DNA of 64,000 bases. Origin: JABDCI01 sp964475835 (GTDB lineage: Bacteria; Verrucomicrobiota; Verrucomicrobiia; JABWAM01). Positions within the stretch are counted from its first letter, which is position 1. Each line of letters opens with the position of its first letter. Location of the stretch: the NCBI GenBank assembly GCA_964475835.1, contig CAYYYL010000003.1, positions 62,001-126,000 of the forward strand, read 5' to 3'. Shown here piece after piece: positions 42,256-50,969 of this stretch. The translations under genes were made by a program, and so were the position numbers. The notes beneath the pieces were generated by a model. It had not been told where the DNA came from and searched no databases. It saw only the letters and a list, made by a program, of their open reading frames with translations.

Positions 42256-42305
42256 CCCCTTTTGGGGAAATGACGGGGTGGCTCCGTAACACGGGGCCAT
42301 CCGTC
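42256..42305 (+). promoter_or_regulatory. Structured 5' leader upstream of metK (possible cis-regulator)
   Basis: Two adjacent hairpins precede metK. CCCC-TTTT-GGGG is at 42256-42267. A strong 15-bp stem, GACGG(g)GTGGCTCCGT / ACGGGGCCATCCGTC with loop AAC, runs 42272-42305 with one bulged G. No T-run follows, so it is not a simple terminator of the upstream gene. SAM synthetase genes are often under SAM-riboswitch control, but I cannot match this to a known class. The start codon is 25 bp downstream. Confidence 0.4.
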
Positions 42306-42330
42306 CTCACTTCCAATTCATACACCCATT

Positions 42331-43509
42331 ATGTCACGTCGTTATATTTTCTCATCCGAATCCGTCACCGAGGGACATCCCGATAAAGTTTGCGATACCA
42401 TTTCGGACAGCATCCTCGACGCCTGCATGAAACAGGACAAGCACAGTCGAGTCGCCTGTGAGACGCTTACCAAATCAAATCTCGTGGTCGTCGCGGGTGA
42501 AATCACCACGCATGCCGACCTCGACTATCCCCAGATCGTCAAAGGCGCCATCGAGGAAATCGGCTATACGGACGACCACTGTGTCTTCAATCACAAGACC
42601 TTCCAGATCCTCACCTCCATTCTCTGCCAGAGCCCGGATATCGCCCAAGGGGTGGACGCCCGCAAGGCGGAGGGCAAGGCCACGGGCGAACAAGGTGCCG
42701 GGGATCAGGGACTGATGTTCGGTTTCGCCTGCAATGAAACCCCCGAACTCATGCCCGCCCCCATTGTGTACGCGCACAAACTGAGCCGCGCCCTCGCGAA
42801 AGCCCGGAAATCCGGCAAAATCAAATGGCTCGGGCCGGATGCCAAGACGCAGGTCTCGGTGGAATATGAAGGCCATAGGGTCCTCCGGATTGACGCCGTC
42901 GTGGTTTCCACCATGCATCATGACAACGTGAAGCACCGCGTGATCCACGATACCATTTTGCGCGAAATCATTCTCAAGACCCTGCCCGGCCGTCTCCTCG
43001 ACAAAAAGACGCGCTATCTCGTCAATCCCACGGGGCGCTTCGTCGTCGGAGGTCCCGAGGGGGATGCGGGCGTGACCGGACGCAAGATCATCGTCGACAC
43101 CTACGGCGGCATGGGCCGTCACGGCGGTGGCGCCTTCTCCGGAAAGGATCCCTCGAAGGTGGATCGCAGCGCTGCCTACATGGGCCGATACGTGGCCAAG
43201 AACGTCGTCGCTGCCGGTCTTGCCGACCGTTGTGAGGTTCAGTTCGCCTATGCGATCGGCTACCCCGAACCTGTCTCGCTTTGCGTGGACACTTTTGGCA
43301 CCGGTCGCGTTCCGGATCGCAAGATCGAAAACGCCATTCGCGACATCTTCAGCTTCAAGCCCGCCAACATCATCAAGCAGCTTGATCTGCTGCGTCCGAT
43401 CTACCGCAAGACTACCAATTACGGTCACTTCGGGCGAGAGGATGATCTCAAAGCCTTGAGTTGGGAACGCCGCGACAAGGCCAAAGAGCTGGCACGACTT
43501 TTGAAGTAG
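42331..43509 (+). CDS. metK: S-adenosylmethionine synthetase
   Basis: A 392-residue homotetrameric enzyme making SAM from methionine and ATP. Signatures are FSSESVTEGHPDKVCDTISDSILD (split over 7-30), GAGDQGLMFGFACNET (about 122-137, GAGDQG motif), and GGAFSGKDPSKVDRSAAY (about 268-285; the P-loop-like GGGAFSGKDxTKVDRS). Length is as usual. There is no Shine-Dalgarno sequence, as for many genes here. SAM supplies the methylases and the radical SAM enzyme encoded in the window. Confidence 0.97.
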   Translation: MSRRYIFSSESVTEGHPDKVCDTISDSILDACMKQDKHSRVACETLTKSNLVVVAGEITTHADLDYPQIVKGAIEEIGYTDDHCVFNHKTFQILTSILCQSPDIAQGVDARKAEGKATGEQGAGDQGLMFGFACNETPELMPAPIVYAHKLSRALAKARKSGKIKWLGPDAKTQVSVEYEGHRVLRIDAVVVSTMHHDNVKHRVIHDTILREIILKTLPGRLLDKKTRYLVNPTGRFVVGGPEGDAGVTGRKIIVDTYGGMGRHGGGAFSGKDPSKVDRSAAYMGRYVAKNVVAAGLADRCEVQFAYAIGYPEPVSLCVDTFGTGRVPDRKIENAIRDIFSFKPANIIKQLDLLRPIYRKTTNYGHFGREDDLKALSWERRDKAKELARLLK

Positions 43510-43638
43510 CCCCTGCCCCGTGGACGACTCGGACGCGTCCGCTCTGAAAGGTGAAATGGAGGAGTGACTTGTTGCTTGTGACCAGCATTCAAATAGTGTG
43601 TCTTTCAACTTTCAACCCTCCGCTTTCCACCTTGTTCC

Positions 43639-45738
43639 ATGCAACTCCTCACCGCTCGAAAAGGCAGCGTCGAAATCGTTGAGGCTCCGGATCCGGTCCC
43701 GGCAGAACATGAAGTCCTCATTCAAACTGTCTTCTCCGCGGTCAGCACCGGCACTGAAATGGCCGCAGTTTCGGGTCAAAGCGTGTCTTTTTTTTCCCTG
43801 CTTCGCCGGGGCATTCACTCCTGGGACAAGGTCCGGCGCTCCCTGGCCCGGCGGGGTCTGAAGCAGACTCTCGCCAAGGTCGAAGCAGCCGTCGAAAATC
43901 CGCTCACCCTCGGTTATTCCCTCACAGGACGCGTGGTCGGCCTGGGCCGCGGCGTGGAGGATTTCCAGGTGGGCGATTGGGTCGTTGCCGTGGGACCCCA
44001 TGCCTCACACGCGACTTTCGTGACGGTCCCTCGCTTGATGTGCGCCCCCCTCTCCAAACCCGAATGGGCCATCGACGCTTCCACAGCGGCACTCGCCTGC
44101 GTGGGCATTCATGCCCTGCACCGCGCTCAACTCAGCGCTGGAAGCGAAGTTGCCGTCTTCGGACTCGGTTTGATCGGTCAGTTCACCGTCCAGGCCCTCC
44201 GGGCCATCGGCTGTCGAGTGATCGCTTTTGATCCCATCGAATCCCGGCGCAATGACGCCGCCCAGGCAGGAGCGGAAACCTACGATCCCCTTGGTTTCGA
44301 TTTCGAGGAAGCCGAGCGCATCGCCTCCCACGGAGAAGGGCTGGATTCTGTTTTCCTCTGCGCCAAAACCGATGCTCCGGATCTTCTTCGCAAAGCCACC
44401 GCCCTCTGCAGAAAACGTGCGAAACTCGTCGTCGTTGGGGAATTTCCCATCTCGCTGCCCCGCGAACTCGCGTATGGAAAGGAGATCGAACTCTGCGTCT
44501 CCGCCGCTTACGGAGACGGCCGTTACGATCCCGCCTACGAACAACTTGATCAGGACTATCCTCTTGCCCAGGCCCGCTGGACCGTCCGCCGAAACCTCGA
44601 CCTCTTCCTTCGCTGGCTCGATGAAGGCCGCATGTCGGTCTCCTCCTTCCGTCCGCAGATCCATCCATTCGACAATGCTCCCGAAGTGTACCGCCAGCTT
44701 GCTTCAAGTCCCACCCTGCTCACGGTATTTCAATATCCGGAGCAAAAGCTACCTCACCTGACCCTCGAACTATCACCCCGCTCCGTCACACGCGCGGCCG
44801 CCATCCCCCTCGCTGTGGTCGGCCTCGGGCGGTTCGCCACGGAAATCCATCTTCCCCACCTTGCCCAAGCCGCAGATAAGTTCGAGATTCACACCCTTGT
44901 TGGAAGACGCCCTGCAAAAATCGCGGCCCTCGCTCGCAAATTTCACGCAAACCGCGCCACCAGCGATTTGCAGGAAGCGCTGGGGGATTCCTCGGTGGCA
45001 GCCGTCCTCATCGCCACCCCGCATAACACCCATGCTGATCAGGTGATCGCGTCCCTTGAGGCGCGAAAGCATGTTTACGTGGAAAAGCCCCTCTGCATCT
45101 CGGTGGATGAGTTGGACCGCATCGAAGCAACCCTCCAAAAAGCGCAGGAAACGCCCACCTTCACCCCTGTCCTTTTCGTCGGTTTCAATCGTCGATTTGC
45201 CCCGGTCTCCTACAAACTTTTTGAAGAACGCATCAAGGGCCACCAACCGCTCGACATTCATTACGAGTTTCACGCCCCCCCATTGCCCCGGGGGGATTGG
45301 TATGATCGCCCCGAACAGGGCGGCCGCTTCATCGGCGAGGTCTGTCACGCGATCGACTGGATTCTTTGGCTCGCGGGAAGCCCCCTTCAGGATGTGATGC
45401 CCGTCGTCAGCCCCAACGGTGCCGATGTCTTCTTCCGATTTGAGGATTCCAGTCGCGCACACCTTCATTTCAAGAAAGTCGCTCAACTGCGGGGCCCCAA
45501 GGAAAGGGTCACCGTAACCTGGGGACCCACCGAATGGGTGATTGAAGACTTCGCACATCTGAAGATTTTTAACGCCGACCGCCTCAAGCACAAAGAAGCA
45601 TGGAAATCCAAAGGCCACCGGGAAGCGCTGGACGCATTCGCCGGCGCCATCGCACAAAATAAAACTGGCGACGACCCCTTCCGTTTTCTCGCCAGCATGC
45701 ACCTCACCCTGGAACTCGACCGGGCCCTACGTTCGTAA
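43639..45738 (+). CDS. Bi-domain oxidoreductase: zinc-type dehydrogenase fused to Gfo/Idh/MocA
   Basis: A 699-residue fusion. Residues about 1-375 form a medium-chain dehydrogenase/alcohol-dehydrogenase-like part with GSEVAVFGLGLIGQFTVQAL (about 165-184, Rossmann nucleotide fold). Residues about 390-699 form a Gfo/Idh/MocA dehydrogenase with AVVGLGRFATEIHLP (about 393-407) and YVEKPLCIS (about 477), the conserved EKP. The catalytic zinc ligands of classical ADHs are not evident. Such bi-domain proteins are found beside polysaccharide and surface-glycan genes; here only a distant nucleotidyltransferase suggests sugar metabolism. Substrate unknown. It ends 4 bp before a convergent gene. Confidence 0.88.
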   Translation: MQLLTARKGSVEIVEAPDPVPAEHEVLIQTVFSAVSTGTEMAAVSGQSVSFFSLLRRGIHSWDKVRRSLARRGLKQTLAKVEAAVENPLTLGYSLTGRVVGLGRGVEDFQVGDWVVAVGPHASHATFVTVPRLMCAPLSKPEWAIDASTAALACVGIHALHRAQLSAGSEVAVFGLGLIGQFTVQALRAIGCRVIAFDPIESRRNDAAQAGAETYDPLGFDFEEAERIASHGEGLDSVFLCAKTDAPDLLRKATALCRKRAKLVVVGEFPISLPRELAYGKEIELCVSAAYGDGRYDPAYEQLDQDYPLAQARWTVRRNLDLFLRWLDEGRMSVSSFRPQIHPFDNAPEVYRQLASSPTLLTVFQYPEQKLPHLTLELSPRSVTRAAAIPLAVVGLGRFATEIHLPHLAQAADKFEIHTLVGRRPAKIAALARKFHANRATSDLQEALGDSSVAAVLIATPHNTHADQVIASLEARKHVYVEKPLCISVDELDRIEATLQKAQETPTFTPVLFVGFNRRFAPVSYKLFEERIKGHQPLDIHYEFHAPPLPRGDWYDRPEQGGRFIGEVCHAIDWILWLAGSPLQDVMPVVSPNGADVFFRFEDSSRAHLHFKKVAQLRGPKERVTVTWGPTEWVIEDFAHLKIFNADRLKHKEAWKSKGHREALDAFAGAIAQNKTGDDPFRFLASMHLTLELDRALRS

Positions 45739-45742
45739 CTTG

Positions 45743-46168
45743 TCACCGTCGCAGCAGGAAAAGTCCCGCAATCGCAAGGCCCACCCCCAGCAATCGTTGC
45801 CAGGAGGCGGGCTCGTGGAAAAAGACCATGCCCGCGATCGTCATGATCGCCGCACCCCCTGCGAGGATGACGGGCACCGATGAGAGCGGTCCTCCCTGTT
45901 GAAAAAGCAGGAAAAACGCAACCGTCCCTGCCCCCACACAAATCCCCGTGAGCATGGAATACCAGAATCCCTCCATGGTGAATTTCTGACTGTAGCGCCC
46001 GGAAACCAGAAGAAATATGAGATAAAGCAGGATGGTCAACGCGGCAGTCGCTTCAACGACAAACCCTCCAACCCCGTCTCCAATATGTTCCGAAGCCAAC
46101 CGGGTGAAAATCTGATGCGCGCCGTAAAGCACAGCCGCAACCACCGCATACCAGAACCAGGGTGCCAT
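45743..46168 (-). CDS. EamA/DMT-superfamily small membrane transporter
   Basis: A 141-residue protein with about five hydrophobic segments and a typical EamA half: MAPWFWYAVVAAVLYGAHQIF at the N-terminus and SSVPVILAGGAAIMTIAG, then FFHEPASWQRLLGVGLAIAGLFLL at the C-terminus. Full DMT permeases have ten TMs in two such halves; this single-half protein would work as a dimer. It converges on the bi-domain oxidoreductase gene with 4 bp between. Substrate unknown (often a small metabolite or cation). Confidence 0.85.
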   Translation of the reverse strand: MAPWFWYAVVAAVLYGAHQIFTRLASEHIGDGVGGFVVEATAALTILLYLIFLLVSGRYSQKFTMEGFWYSMLTGICVGAGTVAFFLLFQQGGPLSSVPVILAGGAAIMTIAGMVFFHEPASWQRLLGVGLAIAGLFLLRR

Positions 46169-46200
46169 AAACCTGTTTCAAATATTTTTTTTAAAGATCC

Positions 46201-46268
46201 ATGGAGGGCGACGTTCCGTCGTCGCCGTTTCCCCATGAAGTTGGCGACGACATAGCGTCGCCCTCCAT
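46201..46268. repeat. REP-like palindrome, copy 2
   Basis: 26-bp arms (46201-46226 and 46243-46268), complementary except for three positions, with a 16-nt loop and the core gggcgacg...gtcgtcgcc. It lies between the EamA gene start and the purU stop. See the matching copies at 11339, 47718 and 55737. Confidence 0.9.
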
Positions 46269-46321
46269 TTTTTCAAAACAAATCGTTTTTGGTTACAGAT
46301 TTTCCCACCGTTTCCTAGCAC

Positions 46322-47167
46322 TCACACATTGTGAACCACTCCCCAGTGAATATCGAGACGCTTTCGAAGACAGAGTTGGATGGCACGGACAAGGGTTTTG
46401 GCCTCAAGTCGTTGTCCGGCTTTCACAATGTCCTTTAATGTCGAATCCGGCTTCACCCGGAACGAATCCTGACAGATGATCGGGCCTTCATCCAGATCCA
46501 TGGTCACAATGTGCGCGCTCACCCCCACAATCTTCACCCCCCGCTCATAAGCCTGTCGATAGGCCGAAGCTCCTGGAAACGCGGGAAGAAGGGACGGGTG
46601 GATGTTGATAATCTTGTTTTTGTAGCGCCAGACAAAATTGGGTGAGAGGATCTTCATGAATCGCGCGAGCACGATCCAGTCGATCGCGTGTTCCTCGAGG
46701 GCGGATAATATTGTCTTCTCCGCCTTTTCCCGATCCGCGTAGTCTGCATGGAGGAATGGAGCCCCCGCAAGACGCGCCAGCGGTTGAAGGGGTTTGTGAT
46801 TACCCACCACAAGCCCGATTTCGGCGGGAATTTTCCGACTCCGGACTGCTTTCACCACCGCCTCGGGACACTCCGGCTCACGGGTTACGAAAAGGGCCAT
46901 TCGCTGCTTCGCATGACGTTCAAGAAAGCGGATGCGAATCTCCATCCCCAGATCCTGTCCCAGACGGCGGAGACGAGCTTCCAGGGCTGCACGGTCCAGT
47001 TTTGCCGAAGGCCAGGACGCCTGAAGCGTCATGTTAAACTGTCCCCGCATCACCTGCTGTTCGATTTCCTCGATGTTCGCTCCGCTTTGGAATAGATCCT
47101 GGGTGACGCGCGCCACAACTCCCGTACGATCACGTCCGATCACACTAATGTTGGCGAGTGATTTCAT
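46322..47167 (-). CDS. purU: Formyltetrahydrofolate deformylase
   Basis: A 281-residue enzyme that hydrolyses 10-formyl-THF to formate and THF, balancing one-carbon pools for purine synthesis. An N-terminal ACT domain (ISVIGRDRTGVVARVTQDLF, about 8-27) precedes a formyl-transferase fold with VGNHKPL, KIINIHPSLLPAFPGA (catalytic Asn-His) and AHIVTMDLDEGPII (catalytic Asp). Length is normal. It lies on the minus strand, followed by pgpA upstream in the same direction, 62 bp apart. Confidence 0.95.
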   Translation of the reverse strand: MKSLANISVIGRDRTGVVARVTQDLFQSGANIEEIEQQVMRGQFNMTLQASWPSAKLDRAALEARLRRLGQDLGMEIRIRFLERHAKQRMALFVTREPECPEAVVKAVRSRKIPAEIGLVVGNHKPLQPLARLAGAPFLHADYADREKAEKTILSALEEHAIDWIVLARFMKILSPNFVWRYKNKIINIHPSLLPAFPGASAYRQAYERGVKIVGVSAHIVTMDLDEGPIICQDSFRVKPDSTLKDIVKAGQRLEAKTLVRAIQLCLRKRLDIHWGVVHNV

Positions 47168-47229
47168 TCACAAACAAGAATTCAGGAGTCAGGAGCCGGA
47201 ATCCAGAAGGAAAATAAAAATTTCCCCCA

Positions 47230-47703
47230 TCAGAATGGCGGCTTCCATGTCAGAAGCTCCGGCCACTGATTCAGAGCTGCGTGCATGAGCAGACAAGAAT
47301 AAACACCGGCGGCCAAATCGTCCATCATGATCCCCCACCCTCCGGACAGTTTTTCAAGACGATGACACGGCCAGATCTTGAGGGTATCCATCAAACGATT
47401 CAGAAAAAAACCCAGGATCATCGTTCCCCACGACACGGGGATAAGAAACATCGTGATGGGAAACGCCACGATTTCGTCGATTACAATCTGGCCCGGATCC
47501 TTTTTCTCAAAATCCTTCTCCGCCACCGCTGCGAGATGGACTCCCGCAAGACCCAGCAAGATCACCACCAGAACATAGAGGACTGGATGCAGCGGTTGCA
47601 TCATCCAGCAAAGAAGCATTCCGGGAAAGGTTCCCCAGCTCCCCGGTCCTATCGGCAGGTAACCCGTGCCAAAACCCGTCGCAATGAATTTTTTCCAGTT
47701 CAA
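47230..47703 (-). CDS. pgpA: Phosphatidylglycerophosphatase A
   Basis: A 157-residue membrane enzyme that dephosphorylates phosphatidylglycerol phosphate, the last step of phosphatidylglycerol synthesis. Signatures are FGTGYLPIGPGSWGTFPG (about 11-28), KDPGQIVIDEIVAFPITMF (about 67-85, catalytic DE), NRLMDTLKIWPCHRLE (about 102-117) and GGWGIMMDDLAAGVY (about 121-135). Four hydrophobic segments. Start ATG at 47703. Confidence 0.94.
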   Translation of the reverse strand: MNWKKFIATGFGTGYLPIGPGSWGTFPGMLLCWMMQPLHPVLYVLVVILLGLAGVHLAAVAEKDFEKKDPGQIVIDEIVAFPITMFLIPVSWGTMILGFFLNRLMDTLKIWPCHRLEKLSGGWGIMMDDLAAGVYSCLLMHAALNQWPELLTWKPPF

Positions 47704-47717
47704 GATCTTTCAGGCTG

Positions 47718-47783
47718 ATGGAGGGCGACGCTCCGTCGTCGCTTTTACCTTGAATGTGGCGACGACGGAGCGTCGCCTTCCAT
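47718..47783. repeat. REP-like palindrome, copy 3
   Basis: The best-preserved copy: 25-bp arms (47718-47742 and 47759-47783) complementary except for one position, with a 16-nt loop. It sits 14 bp before the pgpA start and 34 bp after the tRNA-Pro 3' end, so it could separate their transcripts. Confidence 0.93.
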
Positions 47784-47817
47784 TCTCCGCGCCTCCGCGG
47801 TGAATATTCCCTCCGAA

Positions 47818-47894
47818 TGGTCGGGCCGGCGAGATTCGAACTCGCGACCTTCTGCGCCCAAGGCAGACGCGCTACCAAGCTGCGCTACGGCCCG
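47818..47894 (-). tRNA. tRNA-Pro (anticodon UGG)
   Basis: A 77-nt cloverleaf on the minus strand. The acceptor is CGGGCCG/CGGCCCG with encoded ACCA, the D-arm is GCGCAGCTTGGTAGCGC, the anticodon stem is TCTGC/GCAGA with loop CTTGGGC (anticodon TGG), and the T-arm has GAGTTCGAATCTC. The downstream plus-strand protein frame runs through it antisense only if a start at 47800 is taken, which I reject. Confidence 0.97.
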
Positions 47895-47925
47895 ATTCGA
47901 CGGAGGACTTTCCTTCGCTCACAAG

Positions 47926-48810
47926 ATGGCATATAAACCCCCTGTGTCGAAAAACGATATCGTCCACACGCACCCGGTTCAATCCCGAAATCTCCCCTTT
48001 CGCCTCTTCCGTTTCAGAGGGGTCATCCCCCTTTTCCTGCTTTTCCTTTCCCGCCTGCCCGTCGTTGCCATCAACGATTTTCAAACGGACAATCCCAAGC
48101 TCATCATTGAACTCGATGGCGCCCGGATGCGCGAAATCAGCGGCGAATCCCGGGAAACCGTCTTTCAAGGTCAGACATGGATTCGCAACTACCATCAGGA
48201 CTGGCAGTGGAAATTCGAACGCATCCGGCGAAACATTCACATGACGCTTGTCCCCACGGAGCGCCAGATCAATGTATCCGGCATCCCTGCGGAAGGCCTG
48301 TGGACGTGGAATCAGTTCAACAACGAAGAAGGATCCCTCACGCTGGGCATCATCGGCCACATGTACGTGAACCTTAACAGCACCTACATCTCCCAACAGG
48401 CCCTGGTCGCCCACGAAGCCAGCCACGCTTTCCTGTTGGCCTACTGTCCCAAACTGCTTGAAACGGGGGCAGACTACCGGTGTTTCAATGAAGGACTGGC
48501 CGAACTCTTCGCCCTCGATTATGAAAAGGATCCCTGGCGCCACTGGCATGAAGCCGTCGCGGCCCAGAAGCACAACGAGCCATACGACGACACGCAACTC
48601 TCCTCCTTTGCCCAGAGGTTGATCCATGTGCTCAATGGCAAACCCCAATGCTCCCATGATCTGGGCTTCTTTTTTCTTCTCGTCGTCCGTCACGGCAAAG
48701 TAGATCTCGAAAAGGATCTAAAGGAATGCACCAACACCTTCATCCGAACCGAGATCGAGAAATGGCTCGAGGAAAACGGATCATCCTACGATCTGCCGAT
48801 AGTGAAATAG
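47926..48810 (+). CDS. Secreted putative zinc metallopeptidase (gluzincin-like)
   Basis: A protein of about 294 residues. After a basic stretch there is a hydrophobic helix (FRGVIPLFLLFLSRLPVVA, about 30-48) that can act as a signal anchor or signal peptide. The zinc motif is VAHEASHAFLLAY (HEASH, about 160-172), followed by NEGLAELFALDYE (about 188-200), a plausible Glu third ligand. I use the ATG at 47926 because the longer frame from 47800 overlaps tRNA-Pro. No ribosome site is obvious, so the start may differ by a few codons. Substrate unknown; unrelated in sequence to the HELVH peptidase at 37.8 kb. Confidence 0.75.
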   Translation: MAYKPPVSKNDIVHTHPVQSRNLPFRLFRFRGVIPLFLLFLSRLPVVAINDFQTDNPKLIIELDGARMREISGESRETVFQGQTWIRNYHQDWQWKFERIRRNIHMTLVPTERQINVSGIPAEGLWTWNQFNNEEGSLTLGIIGHMYVNLNSTYISQQALVAHEASHAFLLAYCPKLLETGADYRCFNEGLAELFALDYEKDPWRHWHEAVAAQKHNEPYDDTQLSSFAQRLIHVLNGKPQCSHDLGFFFLLVVRHGKVDLEKDLKECTNTFIRTEIEKWLEENGSSYDLPIVK

Positions 48811-48816
48811 TTGTAA

Positions 48817-48942
48817 GTTGAGAGATGAGAGTTGAGAGCCCTCGGAAAACAGGCCTTTTCAACTACTACTGGACGTCATCCAATTTCGTTGAGAACCAAA
48901 ACCATTGTCATTCGGAAAATCTCTCAACTCTCATCATTCAAC
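48817..48942. repeat. Long-spaced inverted repeat between convergent genes
   Basis: 22-bp arms (48817-48838 and 48921-48942) rich in ttgagag/ctctcaa differ at two positions and are 82 bp apart. The repeat fills the gap between the metallopeptidase stop and the helicase stop and may form a bidirectional terminator-like stem. Confidence 0.7.
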
Positions 48943-48948
48943 CCTCAA

Positions 48949-50928
48949 CTAGGGATACACATCCACTTCGACTTCCTGATAGGCCGACCTCGAAAGTTCC
49001 TGCAGGAATCGTGACTTCTTCTGGAATGCGTCGCCAAAATCGCCGCTGAGTTTGATCTGGGGCTGGAGCAGGTAGAGTTCATCCTTCGCACGGGTCACCG
49101 CCACATAAAACAACCGCCGTTCCTCCTCCTCTCCCTCGACACTCTCCAGGGCGCGCGAGTTGGGGAAGGATCCCTCGGTCAACCAGAGCACAAACACGAC
49201 TGCGAACTCCTGTCCCTTCGCCTGATGAACCGTGCTGAGTCGCACAGCCTCCTCGTCCCGGACGTCGGGCCCGGAATCCTCGGCCTCGACATTCGTCATC
49301 AGGGCAAGTTCCGCAAGTAAATCCTCCGTTTTCTCAAAGCGTGAGGCATAGTTTGCGAGTTGTTCCACATCCTCCTTGCGGGAGGAGTAGTTGTCGAAGC
49401 GTGCCTTCAAATAGTCGTCATAACCAGCCTCCAGAACAATGCGTATCATCTCACCCGGTGAACGGAGCACCTCCGGGACACGCAGCTGCTTGAGCGTTTC
49501 TGCAAACTGAGCCCACTCCTTCTGGGCAAGCTTCGGAACCTGATTCGTCAGCGAGGCAAAGTCCACACTCTCCTCCATCCTGAGGAGCTCAGCTTCTCCG
49601 GTCGCCTGGTTTGCCACCGCAAGCGCCGAGACCTTCTGCCAGAGTTTCACCGCCGTGACATTTCCGATCTTGGGCATCATCAACGCGATGCGCTTGAACG
49701 CCAACTCGTCCTTCAAATTCGTCGCGAGTTTCAAGTACGCGGCGACATCCTTGATGTGCGCCTGTTCAAAAAACCGGAGACCACTGGTGATGAAAAACGG
49801 GATATTCCGCCGCGTCAGCTCCATCTGAACCTCCATGGAGTGATAGTGCGAACGATAAAGGACCGCCATCTCATTGAGAGGAATGCCCTGATCCCGGAGT
49901 TCAAGCATCTGCGTGGCCACAAAGACTGCCTGCTCGGATCCATTTAGAACCGGGACGACCTGCGGCTTCAATCCATCACTGCGCGTGGCCTGCAGAGTCT
50001 TTTCGAACTGGTTCACATTTGAGCGAATCGTCTCATTGGCGAGTCCGAGAATTTGCGGCGTACTGCGATAATTCTGCTCGATCTTGAATACCCGCGCCTT
50101 CGGATACCGTTTGGGAAATTCCATGATGTTTCGGAAATTCGCCCCACGCCAGCTGTAGATGCTCTGCGCGTCGTCCCCCACGACCATGACATTTTGATGC
50201 CGCGCGGCAAAGTGGTCGATGATGTCCGACTGGACGCGATTCGTATCCTGATACTCGTCCACAAGAATGGAAAGGAATTGTCTGCCATAGACCTCCGCGA
50301 TTTCCGGATTCCCCCGGAGAAGCGCCAGTAAATTGGAAAGCAGATCGTCGTAGTCCATCACGTTCGCCTGCCTTTTGCGTTGCACGTAAAGTTTTTTGAC
50401 TTCGATGACCTGCTCCGTGACATCCGCGAAATAACTGTAATTGGATTTGATGATATCGGCGATGGCCCTCTCCGTATTCACTGCAAGGCTGAACACCTCG
50501 ATCAACACATCCGCCTTGGGAAAACGCCGTTCCTTGATGTTGATTCCCGCTTCGGGAATGCAAGCGTTGATCAGATCCTTGCAGTCCTCGCGATCCAGAA
50601 TGGCGTAGGAGGAGTCGTATCCGAGAACCTTCGCATGACGACGGAGAATCCGATTGGCGATGGAATGAAAGGTCCCTCCCCAGATTTTAGAGGAATCCAG
50701 GGGGAGGACATTTCCGACGCGATGAAGCATCTCACGCGCCGCCTTGTTGGTGAAAGTAAGTAGGAGGAGACGGTCGGGAGGAAGGCCGTTTTCGATCAGG
50801 TACGCCACCCGGTAGGTCAGAGTACGTGTTTTCCCGCTTCCCGCCCCAGCAATCACCAGAATCGGCCCCGGATCCGCCTTCACCGCCAAAAGCTGCTGCG
50901 GATTCAGCTCCTTTTCATAATCAATCAT
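48949..50928 (-). CDS. UvrD/PcrA/Rep-family ATP-dependent DNA helicase
   Basis: A 659-residue superfamily 1A 3'-5' helicase of DNA repair and replication restart. It begins with the Q motif LNPQQLLAV, then Walker A GAGSGKTRTLTYRVAYL (about 27-43), the TFTNKAAREML motif Ia, VDEYQDTNRVQ (about 220, Walker B), GDDAQSIYSWRGA, then STVHQAKGQEF and FYVAVTRAKDELYLL (motifs V and VI). It is about 60 residues shorter than E. coli UvrD, lacking the C-terminal tail. It is the downstream partner of the convergent metallopeptidase; a transporter gene lies 41 bp upstream. Confidence 0.95.
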   Translation of the reverse strand: MIDYEKELNPQQLLAVKADPGPILVIAGAGSGKTRTLTYRVAYLIENGLPPDRLLLLTFTNKAAREMLHRVGNVLPLDSSKIWGGTFHSIANRILRRHAKVLGYDSSYAILDREDCKDLINACIPEAGINIKERRFPKADVLIEVFSLAVNTERAIADIIKSNYSYFADVTEQVIEVKKLYVQRKRQANVMDYDDLLSNLLALLRGNPEIAEVYGRQFLSILVDEYQDTNRVQSDIIDHFAARHQNVMVVGDDAQSIYSWRGANFRNIMEFPKRYPKARVFKIEQNYRSTPQILGLANETIRSNVNQFEKTLQATRSDGLKPQVVPVLNGSEQAVFVATQMLELRDQGIPLNEMAVLYRSHYHSMEVQMELTRRNIPFFITSGLRFFEQAHIKDVAAYLKLATNLKDELAFKRIALMMPKIGNVTAVKLWQKVSALAVANQATGEAELLRMEESVDFASLTNQVPKLAQKEWAQFAETLKQLRVPEVLRSPGEMIRIVLEAGYDDYLKARFDNYSSRKEDVEQLANYASRFEKTEDLLAELALMTNVEAEDSGPDVRDEEAVRLSTVHQAKGQEFAVVFVLWLTEGSFPNSRALESVEGEEEERRLFYVAVTRAKDELYLLQPQIKLSGDFGDAFQKKSRFLQELSRSAYQEVEVDVYP

Positions 50929-50969
50929 CTACCCAAAGTGGCAGATCCCTCCCACGAATTCACGCGATT

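Noticed and set aside
42475..43608. 377-residue minus-strand frame
   Set aside because: Antisense to metK.
47800..47925. Longer N-terminus for the HEASH metallopeptidase
   Set aside because: The extension is translated antisense through the whole tRNA-Pro gene.
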